Shown here: in pieces, positions 18,303 to 26,510 of the stretch
Numbering within the stretch: position 1 is the first letter of the stretch
Layout of the letters: every line of letters starts with the position of its first letter
Assembly (NCBI GenBank): GCA_030018005.1
Contig: JASEGT010000007.1
Span: 1 to 48,890, forward strand
Reading direction: 5' to 3'
DNA: 48,890 nucleotides
From: Actinomycetota bacterium
Lineage (GTDB): Bacteria > Actinomycetota > Aquicultoria > Aquicultorales > Aquicultoraceae
Position numbers and translations under genes: made by a program
Notes under the pieces: model-generated
Database searches by the model: none
Told to the model about the DNA's origin: nothing
What the model saw: the letters and a program-made list of their open reading frames with translations, nothing else

Positions 18303-20459
18303 TTAATCCCGTTTAAAAACTAAAATGTCATTCCTACTATAGACTTGCGTAAATTTCGTGTTGCGAAGCGTGCTTGCGATTTTCTGTTGGTCCGAATTGA
18401 GCTGGGAGAAATCAACGATAACAAAGTCTATAGTATCTTTATCGGCCGGGTTTTCTCCGTTTACACCCCAGTTGACCGCAATGTAAGGATTCGGGAACTC
18501 GTATATCTTTTCGCGGTGGGTCAGGTGCGGCACGAATACGTAGGACGCGCTAACCACGGCGTCATCCGGTATCAATACCAGAGCCTTCTTCATTGACGCG
18601 CGTTTTGCTTCATCGATGACGACAAAGGCCCGCTTATAATGACTCGATATCGGGGACGGGCTCCAGAAGAAGTTTGACGCCAGCGCTACCGCGACGAGTA
18701 GGGCAGCCACAACGACAGCTTCTCTCTTTTTTAGCGCGAGTTTTTCGATTGCGAGAATCGCTCCGGCGAAGACGAACGGGATGATGGTCGCGGTGTAGTG
18801 ATACTCGATATTGTGCATATAGCCTTGCTGGCTGACGGCATTGGAGAAGAGCGCGGGTAGCGCTACCAGCAAGACCTCGATGCTGGCGAGCGGTGAAAAT
18901 GCGACCGGTGCAAGTAGTTGTGTTATATACATGAGATTGCTCTCTTGTATTATGATGGGCAAGACGAGACCGGGTTTGGTCAAGGTGTTGATGGCGACCT
19001 CTCCCAGCGTCGAGCCAAGCGTTGAAAAATTACGGGCATAGAAGAGGCTTGTCCCGTTAAACGCGGGAAGGATATATTTTAGCCCGACAACGAACCAGGC
19101 GAGTGACGCCAGAGAGGTGGCAAACCCGACCGTGCGGTTGTTGGTGATCGCTAGGTATATTCCCATCACAATCATGACGAGCGCGACATCTTCCTTTGCG
19201 AGTACTGCGACGAGCGCTGCCGCTGTGAAGAGCATGTAACGCCGTTTTGTCGCGAAGTAGAACGCGAAGAGCAGGGTCGGTGTTGCCAGTGCCTCCGGGT
19301 GGAACTGGTCGTGGTTGAGCCATTGGAGCGCCGGATAGAGCAGGTAAGAGGCTGCTAAGGCCAGCGCGATGACGCTGTTCTTGAGCCTGTCGCGCGCCAG
19401 CAGGTAGACCGGGAGCGCGCCGATGGCCAGCATCACGGTCTGTAAGACGAGCAGGAGACGGACGTCCGGCCAGATTTTATAGAGCGGGGCTAGGAGCACC
19501 AGGTTAAATGAGAGGTGCTCCCCGAAGAGGTGAAGGCCTCGCACGGTCACGAACGGTTCTTTGAGTCGGCTCAGCAGCCAGACTCCCTGGTCGAATATGC
19601 CGAGGTCGAAGCCGTAGGTGCTGAAGTTGTTGTGCATGCGAACCGTCAAGAAAGAGAAGGTCGCTATGTATATGAGAATCATCGCGCCGAGCGCCGCGTA
19701 TTGATAGGTCTGTTTGGCGTATCTGGATGGCTGTTCGCCCAAGCGGATTGCTGCTTCGGCGCCGCTCGCATCGCCGGGCCCAGCTTGTTTCTCTTCGGAA
19801 TCGAGCGCGTCGGGGACGAGCCTACCGACGATGGCCGCGGGAGCTTTAAAGATAAGCGAGAAGAAGGTCGCTATGCGGCTTCCGCCGATGAGGTCTACCG
19901 CCTCGACCCGCGCTAGGCTGGTGTCGGGCCCGGCATCGATGAAGGCCAGCGAAAAAGCGTCTATTTGCAGCTCGAGCCCACGCCAGCGCATAGCGTCCAG
20001 CGACTGCTCGGGGTAATCGGAGGCCAGCACCAGTACGCGCTGGTTCTGGTTGAAGAGTCCTCTATCGAGGGCGTTATCGAGCGAATAGAACTCGGCATGT
20101 GATTTGGCCAGCTCGCTTCCGAGCCGGCCCTTTTGGGCGAGGTATCTCGCGTATGCCGCATCCAATTCGACGAAAGAAGTATGCCGAAGATTCCAGGCGA
20201 GTTCGGAAGCGGCTTCTATCGCCTGCCGCGATGTCGTGGTGTCGGCGATGAGCAGCACCACGAGAGAGCCTTGCTTGTCGAGGGCGATGAGACCCGTCGC
20301 ACCCTCTGGCGCCTCCCAGCCGTCGACGACAAGGAGCCGCTCCGGGAGAAGGCCGTCGCCTTCAGCCAACTTCTCTACGACCAGCTCCTTGAGCTGCGCC
20401 GGCCAATCGGACGCTTCCATCTTCTCAAATTTGCCGTCACGGACGCGAAATAGCGACAC
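18303..20459 (-). CDS. DUF2079 polytopic membrane protein with N-terminal nuclease-fold-like domain
   Basis: The 718-residue product has two parts. Residues 1-200 are soluble and include LIALDKQGSLVVLLIAD...AIEAASELAWN, which resembles the core of PD-(D/E)xK-type domains but lacks the E-x-K catalytic pair. Residues 250-600 contain about ten membrane helices with the DUF2079 pattern, including the early acidic loop STYGFDLGIFDQGVW and LHLFGEHLSFN. DUF2079 proteins resemble GT-C glycosyltransferases that use polyprenyl-linked sugars; the acidic loop is where the catalytic Asp would sit. The start is GTG, immediately after the TAA of the upstream membrane protein, so the two are coupled. Confidence 0.75.
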   Translation of the reverse strand: MSLFRVRDGKFEKMEASDWPAQLKELVVEKLAEGDGLLPERLLVVDGWEAPEGATGLIALDKQGSLVVLLIADTTTSRQAIEAASELAWNLRHTSFVELDAAYARYLAQKGRLGSELAKSHAEFYSLDNALDRGLFNQNQRVLVLASDYPEQSLDAMRWRGLELQIDAFSLAFIDAGPDTSLARVEAVDLIGGSRIATFFSLIFKAPAAIVGRLVPDALDSEEKQAGPGDASGAEAAIRLGEQPSRYAKQTYQYAALGAMILIYIATFSFLTVRMHNNFSTYGFDLGIFDQGVWLLSRLKEPFVTVRGLHLFGEHLSFNLVLLAPLYKIWPDVRLLLVLQTVMLAIGALPVYLLARDRLKNSVIALALAASYLLYPALQWLNHDQFHPEALATPTLLFAFYFATKRRYMLFTAAALVAVLAKEDVALVMIVMGIYLAITNNRTVGFATSLASLAWFVVGLKYILPAFNGTSLFYARNFSTLGSTLGEVAINTLTKPGLVLPIIIQESNLMYITQLLAPVAFSPLASIEVLLVALPALFSNAVSQQGYMHNIEYHYTATIIPFVFAGAILAIEKLALKKREAVVVAALLVAVALASNFFWSPSPISSHYKRAFVVIDEAKRASMKKALVLIPDDAVVSASYVFVPHLTHREKIYEFPNPYIAVNWGVNGENPADKDTIDFVIVDFSQLNSDQQKIASTLRNTKFTQVYSRNDILVFKRD

Positions 20460-22727
20460 TTAGATGTTGCTCCTTTCCGCTTCGCCTTGGAGTTCTGCGC
20501 CGGCAAGCCCGTCGCCGAGGCGCATAGAGGAGGTCGCCGGCACCGCGAAGCGTCGCCAGGCAAACCGCAAGCCGTACGCGAGGACCGCAATCCAGCCTAT
20601 CGCCCCGAACCACGCCGCGAAGACGTCGATAAAGGTGCTTCCGTAGTAGAGGCGGACTTCCTTTTGCTTTGGAATAACCATCATCAGGGAGGGCGACGCC
20701 AGGTATGGCCCGTCGGCGCCGGTCACCTTCCAGTTCGGAAAGTATGAGATCTTTATCCAATGGGGCACGCCGATGGCGGTCGTCGAGAAAGTAAGCTCGT
20801 CGTCTTTGATTCTCACGTTGCTGACCCGCCCATCGGTATCAATGCGTTTGCTTACCATCTTGTCCGTCGCGGCTCCGACCATTTTATACTTGCCCTTAAG
20901 CTCTTTGGCGTGGCCCAGCTCGATAAGCGGCGTTTCCAGCAATTGAGGTTGTGCGTACCAGTCGAGCGCGGTTTGGCGCCAGTTGGGCGTCTTAGCCAGG
21001 AGCGGTTCGTATTCGGGAATCGTCACATATCCCTCAGTCTCGGTTTCGTAGAGGGCGAACTCCATATCGGTGCCTTTTACTTTGAACCTTTTTAAGAGCT
21101 CGAGGTCGGGGTTGATGTCGGCTTCGCTCTTGACCTCGTCTGATAACGCCAGAAAATAGGGGATGTTGTAGACCTTTAGGTGCCTGACGCCGTCGGCCAC
21201 GTTGAGCGGCGGGTAGTCGACGCCTAGAATCGCGTGGCTCGCCTCTTTGGATAGCTCGGATTGGTTGACGAAGTGAAAAGGTGCCGTAAGGGAGGCCTCC
21301 ATGAGCGTCCCTTCCATCGTCGGGTGGTTCGCGAAATAAGGCAAAAGCTCGAACGCGCGCGGGGTGCCGAATTTGTCTATGGCGTTGGCGTGCTCTATCA
21401 TCACTCGGCCTGGGGGCAGTCCCTTGATATATTCGTTTATTTCGTTATAGCTCGCCCACTGCGCTTTCCCTTCGAAGCCGGAGTAGTTCCACTTTATCCA
21501 GTCGTCGGCGACCCGGTTGCCGACGCCAAAGACCGCGATTGCGGCGATTGTCGCAGCGAGCACGCCGAGTATGTAGTCGGAGTGGCGTTTGGGTATGAGA
21601 ACATAATCATAGAGGAGCTGTGCTATGACCTTGCGCAGGAACCAGAGGCCGTAAGCGGCCCAGACGAACGAGAAGAAATAGAAGAACGGGAGCAGCCGCC
21701 CGTTCCAGATGCGACCCGGCGGGAGCAGGAAGAAGAGCGACGCCGAGACGACGAGGCTCCAGAGCAAAAAGTAGACGCGCTCATCGCGTTTGGCGAGGGC
21801 TCCGATGACCCCGATTACAGTCAATGGGAAGAAGAGGCGGAGCGGTTCCGGGATAAGCTCGTTGAGTCCGCTCAATTGGTCCCACTGCATATGCGCCGTA
21901 TAATCGAGTTTCGCCAAAAAAGGGAGTCCCCAAAACGAGCTCAAGACAAAACCGAGCCCGAAGACGCCGGCTAAGATGCCGAAACGCTTCCAGTTCAACC
22001 TGCGGAAGAGATAATATGTCGACATGATTACTATCATAATCGTCGTGACCAGGTGCGAAAGGGTGATAATACCGAGGAGCACGCTGGTCGAGACCCGAAA
22101 GCGCTGCTCTTTTACGTCGCGGTAGAGGAGCGCGAAGAAGAGAATCGTCAGCGAGAAACTGAGGCTGTACCCGAATTCCCCTGCGAGCGTACTTAAAATA
22201 TTGGCTCCGTAGATGGAGTAGCTCTCCATGAAGAGGAACGGGAGGCTGAAGGCCGCGGCCATGATGGGCAGCGGGAACCTGAATCCCAACACCCGAAAGG
22301 CCCCGTATGTCGTCGCCGGCAAGAGAAATACCCCGAGAATCGTGCCGAGCTTGAACGCCACCTCGTACTGCATGAACAGGTTCAACAGCGCGATTATCAT
22401 AAACGGGAACGGGAAATAGAAATGGAGCATGGGAAAGCCGGCATACCAGCCGGGCGACCAGCCCGTTATCTTGCCTTGTGGTAACAGGTGGTTTATCAAG
22501 TAGTCGGCGACGTAATGATGCGCGCCGGTGTCGCCACCCGCGGTCGTCGTCGGCGAAAGAATAAGCTCCGGCCTGAAAAAGGAGAGCAGCGTCAGGTAGA
22601 TGACCGCGAAACTTATTGCGGTGACATAAAGCGACGCCTTCGATTTCATATTTTTCTGCGTAGAGGTATCGATAATTGCCCCCTTCTCATATACAGAAGT
22701 CTCCCCTAAATCCGGCGGAATATCCAT
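20460..22727 (-). CDS. PTPS-related polytopic membrane protein, GT-C-like
   Basis: The 755-residue product has many membrane helices from residue 30 to about 420, a long extracellular region (about 430-690) and a final helix near 700-720. The first outside loop contains TTAGGDTGAHHYVADYL. The acidic GGD motif and overall plan fit the '6-pyruvoyl-tetrahydropterin synthase-related' membrane family (a misleading name), which resembles GT-C oligosaccharide transferases. A role in transferring a lipid-linked sugar to a surface acceptor is inferred. The Met at codon 27 (MKSKASLY) is an alternative start; neither has a strong ribosome site. The stop is directly followed by the DUF2079 gene. Confidence 0.72.
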   Translation of the reverse strand: MDIPPDLGETSVYEKGAIIDTSTQKNMKSKASLYVTAISFAVIYLTLLSFFRPELILSPTTTAGGDTGAHHYVADYLINHLLPQGKITGWSPGWYAGFPMLHFYFPFPFMIIALLNLFMQYEVAFKLGTILGVFLLPATTYGAFRVLGFRFPLPIMAAAFSLPFLFMESYSIYGANILSTLAGEFGYSLSFSLTILFFALLYRDVKEQRFRVSTSVLLGIITLSHLVTTIMIVIMSTYYLFRRLNWKRFGILAGVFGLGFVLSSFWGLPFLAKLDYTAHMQWDQLSGLNELIPEPLRLFFPLTVIGVIGALAKRDERVYFLLWSLVVSASLFFLLPPGRIWNGRLLPFFYFFSFVWAAYGLWFLRKVIAQLLYDYVLIPKRHSDYILGVLAATIAAIAVFGVGNRVADDWIKWNYSGFEGKAQWASYNEINEYIKGLPPGRVMIEHANAIDKFGTPRAFELLPYFANHPTMEGTLMEASLTAPFHFVNQSELSKEASHAILGVDYPPLNVADGVRHLKVYNIPYFLALSDEVKSEADINPDLELLKRFKVKGTDMEFALYETETEGYVTIPEYEPLLAKTPNWRQTALDWYAQPQLLETPLIELGHAKELKGKYKMVGAATDKMVSKRIDTDGRVSNVRIKDDELTFSTTAIGVPHWIKISYFPNWKVTGADGPYLASPSLMMVIPKQKEVRLYYGSTFIDVFAAWFGAIGWIAVLAYGLRFAWRRFAVPATSSMRLGDGLAGAELQGEAERSNI

Positions 22728-22767
22728 AGCCGTGCCATTGAGCGATAGGGGATAAGGTCAACGCGCT

Positions 22768-23544
22768 CTATGTGCTGCCGGGCTTGCGTTGGCTCTCGAT
22801 GGTAAAATAATAGCGCAACCTAAGGAGTCCGAAGACAGTTCGAGGAATCCTTTTGAGGATACTGGAGCGGGCGACGCGCTTCTCCTCGATGACAACGGGT
22901 ATCTCTTTAATCTTGAGGCCGTTCCGCTCGGCGCGCAATATGAGTTCCGTATCGAAAAGGTCTTTCGACATGCGGCTTTGGAGCACCAGCGGCTCGATTT
23001 TCCTGCGACGGAACGCCTTCATTCCGTGCGTGTCGCTTAGTTTTGTGTTGAATAGTATCTTGAGTACCAGGCTGAAGCCCCGTGTTATGGTCCGGCGCGC
23101 CAGACCCCGTTTATCCTCGGTCTCGGGCGCGAGTTTCGAGGCGAGCACTACATCGTAATTCTCGAGCAGCGCCAGCGCCTCATTCATAAAGCGCACGCTG
23201 GAGTAATCGATATCGAAGACGATGATGTGCGGCGCGTTTGCGGCGAGGACCCCCATCTTCATGGCGCCCCCGTAATCCGGCGAATCCGTGGTCAACAGGC
23301 GGGTGTGAGGTTGCTCGTCGGCCAGCGAGAACGCCAGCTCCCGGGTCTTATCGGTACTGCCGTTTTCGCACAGAATCAGCTCGTATGCGACGCCCGTCTC
23401 CTCCAAACCGGCCTGGAGCTCCGCGAGCGCCCCGGCCAAGAACGACTCCTCGTTATGGATGGGGATGATTATCGACGCGACCGGCTGGGCCACAGCCCGG
23501 CCTTCCGCATCGGTGAACTCATTCGCCCGGACAACATTTTCCAT
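22768..23544 (-). CDS. Family 2 glycosyltransferase (polyprenyl-phosphate sugar synthase-like)
   Basis: The frame is open to 23610, but the first 22 codons encode an Arg/Ala-rich stretch unlike the family. I place the start at the ATG giving MENVVRANEF. The 258-residue product shows the GT2 opening ASIIIPIHNEESFLAGAL, ENGSTDKT, the D-x-D motif in VFDIDYSS, and a Dpm1-like C-terminal part (DTHGMKAFRR, IKEIPVVIEEKR). There are no C-terminal membrane helices, so it should act at the inner face, charging polyprenyl phosphate with a sugar for the two GT-C-like proteins 40 bases downstream (inference). Confidence 0.85.
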   Translation of the reverse strand: MENVVRANEFTDAEGRAVAQPVASIIIPIHNEESFLAGALAELQAGLEETGVAYELILCENGSTDKTRELAFSLADEQPHTRLLTTDSPDYGGAMKMGVLAANAPHIIVFDIDYSSVRFMNEALALLENYDVVLASKLAPETEDKRGLARRTITRGFSLVLKILFNTKLSDTHGMKAFRRRKIEPLVLQSRMSKDLFDTELILRAERNGLKIKEIPVVIEEKRVARSSILKRIPRTVFGLLRLRYYFTIESQRKPGST

Positions 23545-23831
23545 AGACCTTAGGCACATCCTTCTTGTTCGGCGGCGACTTGCGCTTGCGGCGCAGGCGC
23601 AATATCGCACTATGCGCTACCTGTGAGTGCCGCCGTCTTCTATCCGCAAAATCGAACCACGCTTTGGGGGCTGGACTTACAGCCGTCAACGTTAGATATA
23701 TTCCCATATCAGAAATATAGCTAACAAGGGAGGCGCCCGGCGACTAAACCGGCAACATTATATACTCTTTAATATTTATTATAAGTTGTGGCGCGCGTTA
23801 AGCAAATCGTAGATTGTGTATTGCGTAAGCG

Positions 23832-24431
23832 CTAAGCGCGGGGGATGGCCTTGGTGTAGGTGGTCCTGCCGATGATTATCAGCAGAATCGCGATGGCGAA
23901 GTAGGGTTTTAAGTCCATACTGGTGAGCGGCAGGTTTTCTTCGGAAGCGATAGCGGGATTGCCGACTTGCTCTCCCTTGACGACAACAGTATCGTTTTGG
24001 CTGGTCGTGGCAGCGACTGAGCCTTTTGTGGTCACGGCAGCGTCCTTAGTTGTCGAAACCGGCGCGGATGAGTTTTTTGTTGTGCTGCTGGTCGTGGCAG
24101 TCTTGGCGGGTTTAGTCGTGGCAGGAACGGTCGTGGCAGAAGAGACCACCGTGCCGTCGCGCAGGATTTTGGTGCTGCTCGTGGCCGGAGGCTTAACCGT
24201 CGTCTGTGTCGTGGCACCGGGCTCGGTCACGATAACCTTACCGTCTTCAAGGAGTCCGATATTTTCGAATTCCGGCTGTGTACCGGCAGCCGTGCCGGTG
24301 TCGGCGTACACAGCAAGCGGTGCCAGAAGCAGCGTGAACATGATTACCGGCAAGAGTACGAGCGTTACTTTTATTCTCAAAGCCTCAACCCCACGTTTTT
24401 TGATTGGTAATGTCACTATCGCATCTACCAT
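23832..24431 (-). CDS. Thr/Ser-rich surface protein with LPLTS sorting-like signal
   Basis: The 199-residue product has a signal peptide (hydrophobic core about 22-42, cleavage near VYA-DT). A short ordered part (EFENIGLLEDGKVIVTEP) is followed by a Thr/Ser/Ala/Pro/Lys stalk at about 70-150. The tail is LPLTS (167-171), a hydrophobic helix PYFAIAILLIIIG and a basic end, the three parts of a sortase sorting signal, with Ser in place of the usual Gly. The stalk would be a natural O-glycosylation target for the glycosyltransferases encoded next. A TTG at 24380 would give a shorter, cleaner signal peptide. No family match is recognised. Confidence 0.75.
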   Translation of the reverse strand: MVDAIVTLPIKKRGVEALRIKVTLVLLPVIMFTLLLAPLAVYADTGTAAGTQPEFENIGLLEDGKVIVTEPGATTQTTVKPPATSSTKILRDGTVVSSATTVPATTKPAKTATTSSTTKNSSAPVSTTKDAAVTTKGSVAATTSQNDTVVVKGEQVGNPAIASEENLPLTSMDLKPYFAIAILLIIIGRTTYTKAIPRA

Positions 24432-24996
24432 ACAAAAATTCTACCCTTATTCACCCTTTTTTTAATCATGCAAGCGGTCGAAAAGGGTCATCCTCTAGGG
24501 TGATTGAAGCGCTCGTGCCGGATTTATGCTTCTTAAACCTGTTCTTGATGGATTTCGTTCTGTTGTGTTATGTCTGCTGACAGAGAGCACAGAAGCCGCA
24601 ACTCTAAGCGCGCATTAGATTTACCGACAACGCACGAGCCCGTCAATAAACCGCTGCCATATAATACCATATATAAATATTACTACAAACCGTTGACACA
24701 CACACTAGGATACTATGCTAGACGTATAGATTTTACCGACATTATATAAAGCAGACAGCAGAACCTAAATTGCTGAAACGCGATGCTTTAGCATAAAAAA
24801 CAAAACGAAAGAAGGTGGGGTGGTCAATTAGGCATTCTTTAACGCAAGTCTTTATTTTATAGCGCCGGAATATGCTCTAAGGTTTGTAGGCGGGAAAATG
24901 AAAAGGCAAGTATTGTATTTGCATCAACAACAATCCATATATTTAGTTGGTGCTAATACAAAGCCCCAACAAGATTAAGAACAAGGAGGAATTAAA
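24432..24996. other. AT-rich intergenic region between divergent genes
   Basis: About 565 bases separate the divergent sorted protein and golvesin-like gene. TTGACA at 24693 is followed by TATGCT after 15 bases, a possible but short-spaced promoter for the rightward gene. AGGAGG precedes the GTG at 24997. I see no gene, known riboswitch or mobile-element end. Confidence 0.4.
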
Positions 24997-25502
24997 GTGC
25001 GTAGGACAAAAAAGCTCACCATTGTGTTTTTGCTTTGTCTTAGTTTTATCTTAGGTACGGCTGTTGCATATGCTGTATCGTGGGTTACTTATAATGGTAA
25101 TGCGTCATCCGGGTGGACTGGAGCAGGTACGTTTAATGTTGCCAGTGGCACTGGTCATGGTTATGACGGCACATTATATTGGGCCAAATCAAATCAAATC
25201 AAAGCTCTTCTGTTGGTCAATGGCGACCTGGAGCGCCAGCGAGTTACTATTATGATGTCTCCGTTTATGTGCCAAACTACTATACAACAGCGCCTAGCGT
25301 AAAATATACAATGCTTCATAATAATTACGAGAGCGCATCATTTATTTTATCAAACTATAATCAAGTTAGTGACGTGTGGGTCAAGATGGGTAACTTCTAT
25401 AAAAAGGCAGGCTGCGATTTTATGGTGCAGATGAATGGCTCTGGCCAGCCATCTACAAATGAATATATTGCCTGGGATGAAGTGCGAGCCTATAAGCCAT
25501 AG
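24997..25502 (+). pseudogene. Secreted golvesin-like protein, out of frame at a CAAAT repeat
   Basis: Two frames together make one protein. The first (24997-25302, GTG start with AGGAGG upstream) gives a signal peptide (LTIVFLLCLSFILGTAVAYA) and the strand region VSWVTYNGNASSGWTG. It then leaves frame after WAKSNQ. The second (to 25502) carries ASYYYDVSVYVPNYYTTAPSVK through YIAWDEVRAYKP, resembling golvesin C-terminal-like/carbohydrate-binding beta-sandwich domains. The break is at a run of CAAAT units. Removing one unit restores a continuous frame of about 166 codons through the repeat. It may be a decayed gene, a phase-variable gene in its OFF state, or a sequencing error. Confidence 0.75.
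25185..25203 (+). repeat. Pentanucleotide repeat (CAAAT)3CAAA inside the golvesin-like gene
   Basis: Three perfect CAAAT units plus a partial fourth lie exactly where the reading frame switches. A five-base unit changes frame with each gain or loss, as at contingency loci. Confidence 0.85.
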
Positions 25503-25518
25503 TCAGGAGGGGATAGAC

Positions 25519-26307
25519 ATGAGATTAAGCGGAAAACTAGTATCAATAGTTCTTGGAATGTTTCTAATGTTTGGAATTGGCATAAGTGCGGGTGCCCACT
25601 ATATTCTAAAACCCGCAGTCGCTGAAAACAAAGGTAGTTTCGTCAATATTCATACGATTGTTAGGAATCTGACCAGCGATCCTGTACTTGCTAAGGCCAT
25701 GAACACGAATGCAAATTACAACACACTTATAGGTACTATCAAAAAGAACAGTTCCAAAGAAAACTCCAGTGCTGAATTGACTGTCCAGCAAAATCCTGCT
25801 CTCTACAGCGTCGTGTATACCCCTGATCTTCGAGATCCTGCGGAAACTATCGAGGAGAAGAACAACGGAGATAAGGTTTTACGATTTGACAAGAAGAAAC
25901 AGAAGAAAGAGTATTCCAATTCGATTCCAGAAATGACTACATCTGGAGCCAGGGACAGTAATACGATTTATCCTAATTGGAATGGAACATCTACTCAGAT
26001 TCATGAAGTAAATGCATTGCTTCATCCTGAAATATCAATACAGGGTTTATTTACCAGATCTATAGTCACCAACAAGGGCGTTGCTGAGATAGCCGGTAGA
26101 AAAGCCACTGAGTATATGGTTGAACCTCGAGTTAAGAAAGAACAGCTCGACTTTGATAAAATAGATAGATACGAGTTCTTCTTTGATAATGAGACCGGTA
26201 TTCTCTTAAGAACTGTGAGTTACGATGGCAGCAACATAAAAGAAGAAATATACTTTGAAAAGATAGATATCGACCGCGAGATCGACCAGAACATTTTCAA
26301 ATTCTAG
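25519..26307 (+). CDS. Membrane-anchored LolA/RseB-like protein
   Basis: GGAGGGG at 25506-25512 fits the ATG at 25519; an upstream in-frame ATG would lie inside the preceding frame. The 262-residue product has an N-terminal anchor or signal helix (KLVSIVLGMFLMFGIGISAG). The C-terminal part (EIAGRKATEYMVEP...YEFFFDNETGILLRTVSYDG...EEIYFEKIDID) is the strand pattern of LolA/RseB-type half-barrels, whose hydrophobic cavity binds lipid or unfolded protein. No lipobox is present. It lies 16 bases after the golvesin-like gene, so the two were probably co-transcribed. Composition is AT-rich like the rest of the island. Confidence 0.65.
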   Translation: MRLSGKLVSIVLGMFLMFGIGISAGAHYILKPAVAENKGSFVNIHTIVRNLTSDPVLAKAMNTNANYNTLIGTIKKNSSKENSSAELTVQQNPALYSVVYTPDLRDPAETIEEKNNGDKVLRFDKKKQKKEYSNSIPEMTTSGARDSNTIYPNWNGTSTQIHEVNALLHPEISIQGLFTRSIVTNKGVAEIAGRKATEYMVEPRVKKEQLDFDKIDRYEFFFDNETGILLRTVSYDGSNIKEEIYFEKIDIDREIDQNIFKF

Positions 26308-26327
26308 TTGAGCCTGTCGCTCAAACT

Positions 26328-26426
26328 GTCACTCAGCAGGAGATGGAAAAAGCGCAAGAGCAATACTTTGCATATCTGGAGGATCTGCTTAAAAAAGCAA
26401 AAGTCGAGATTCTCGATAGTGAATAG
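26328..26426 (+). pseudogene. Truncated duplicate of the SurA-like gene tail
   Basis: This open stretch encodes VTQQEMEKAQEQYFAYLED followed by LLKKAKVEILDSE and a stop. The C-terminus of the intact gene at 30164-30790 reads TTQQDMEKAQGQYDAFMED then LLKKAEVEILDSE. The match continues past the stop through the terminator. There is no start or ribosome site, and the stop of the LolA-like gene lies 20 bases upstream, so it is a relic of a duplication or recombination. Confidence 0.85.
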
Positions 26427-26508
26427 ATAATCCGTCTCGATGCTGTGCGAGGCAGAAAAATAACGCTGTTATAAAGAGCAACCTGAATAAATCGGTTGCT
26501 CTTTATAT
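26331..26508 (+). repeat. Direct repeat, copy 1 (SurA-like gene tail plus terminator)
   Basis: About 175 bases similar by eye (roughly 80-85%) to 30695-30870, in the same orientation. It covers the last 30 codons, the spacer ATAATCCGTCTCGATG and the terminator hairpin. Similarity ends at the group IIC intron boundary. Confidence 0.8.
26473..26508 (+). terminator. Intrinsic terminator, target of group IIC intron insertion
   Basis: AAAGAGCAACC (26473-26483) pairs perfectly with GGTTGCTCTTT (26494-26504) around a 10-base AT-rich loop, followed by ATATTC. The intron begins two bases later, as expected for group IIC introns, which insert just after terminator stems. Confidence 0.85.
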
Positions 26509-26510
26509 TC

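Noticed and set aside
24693-24719. TTGACA ... TATGCT as a firm promoter
   Set aside because: The spacer is only 15 bases, so it is mentioned only as a weak possibility.
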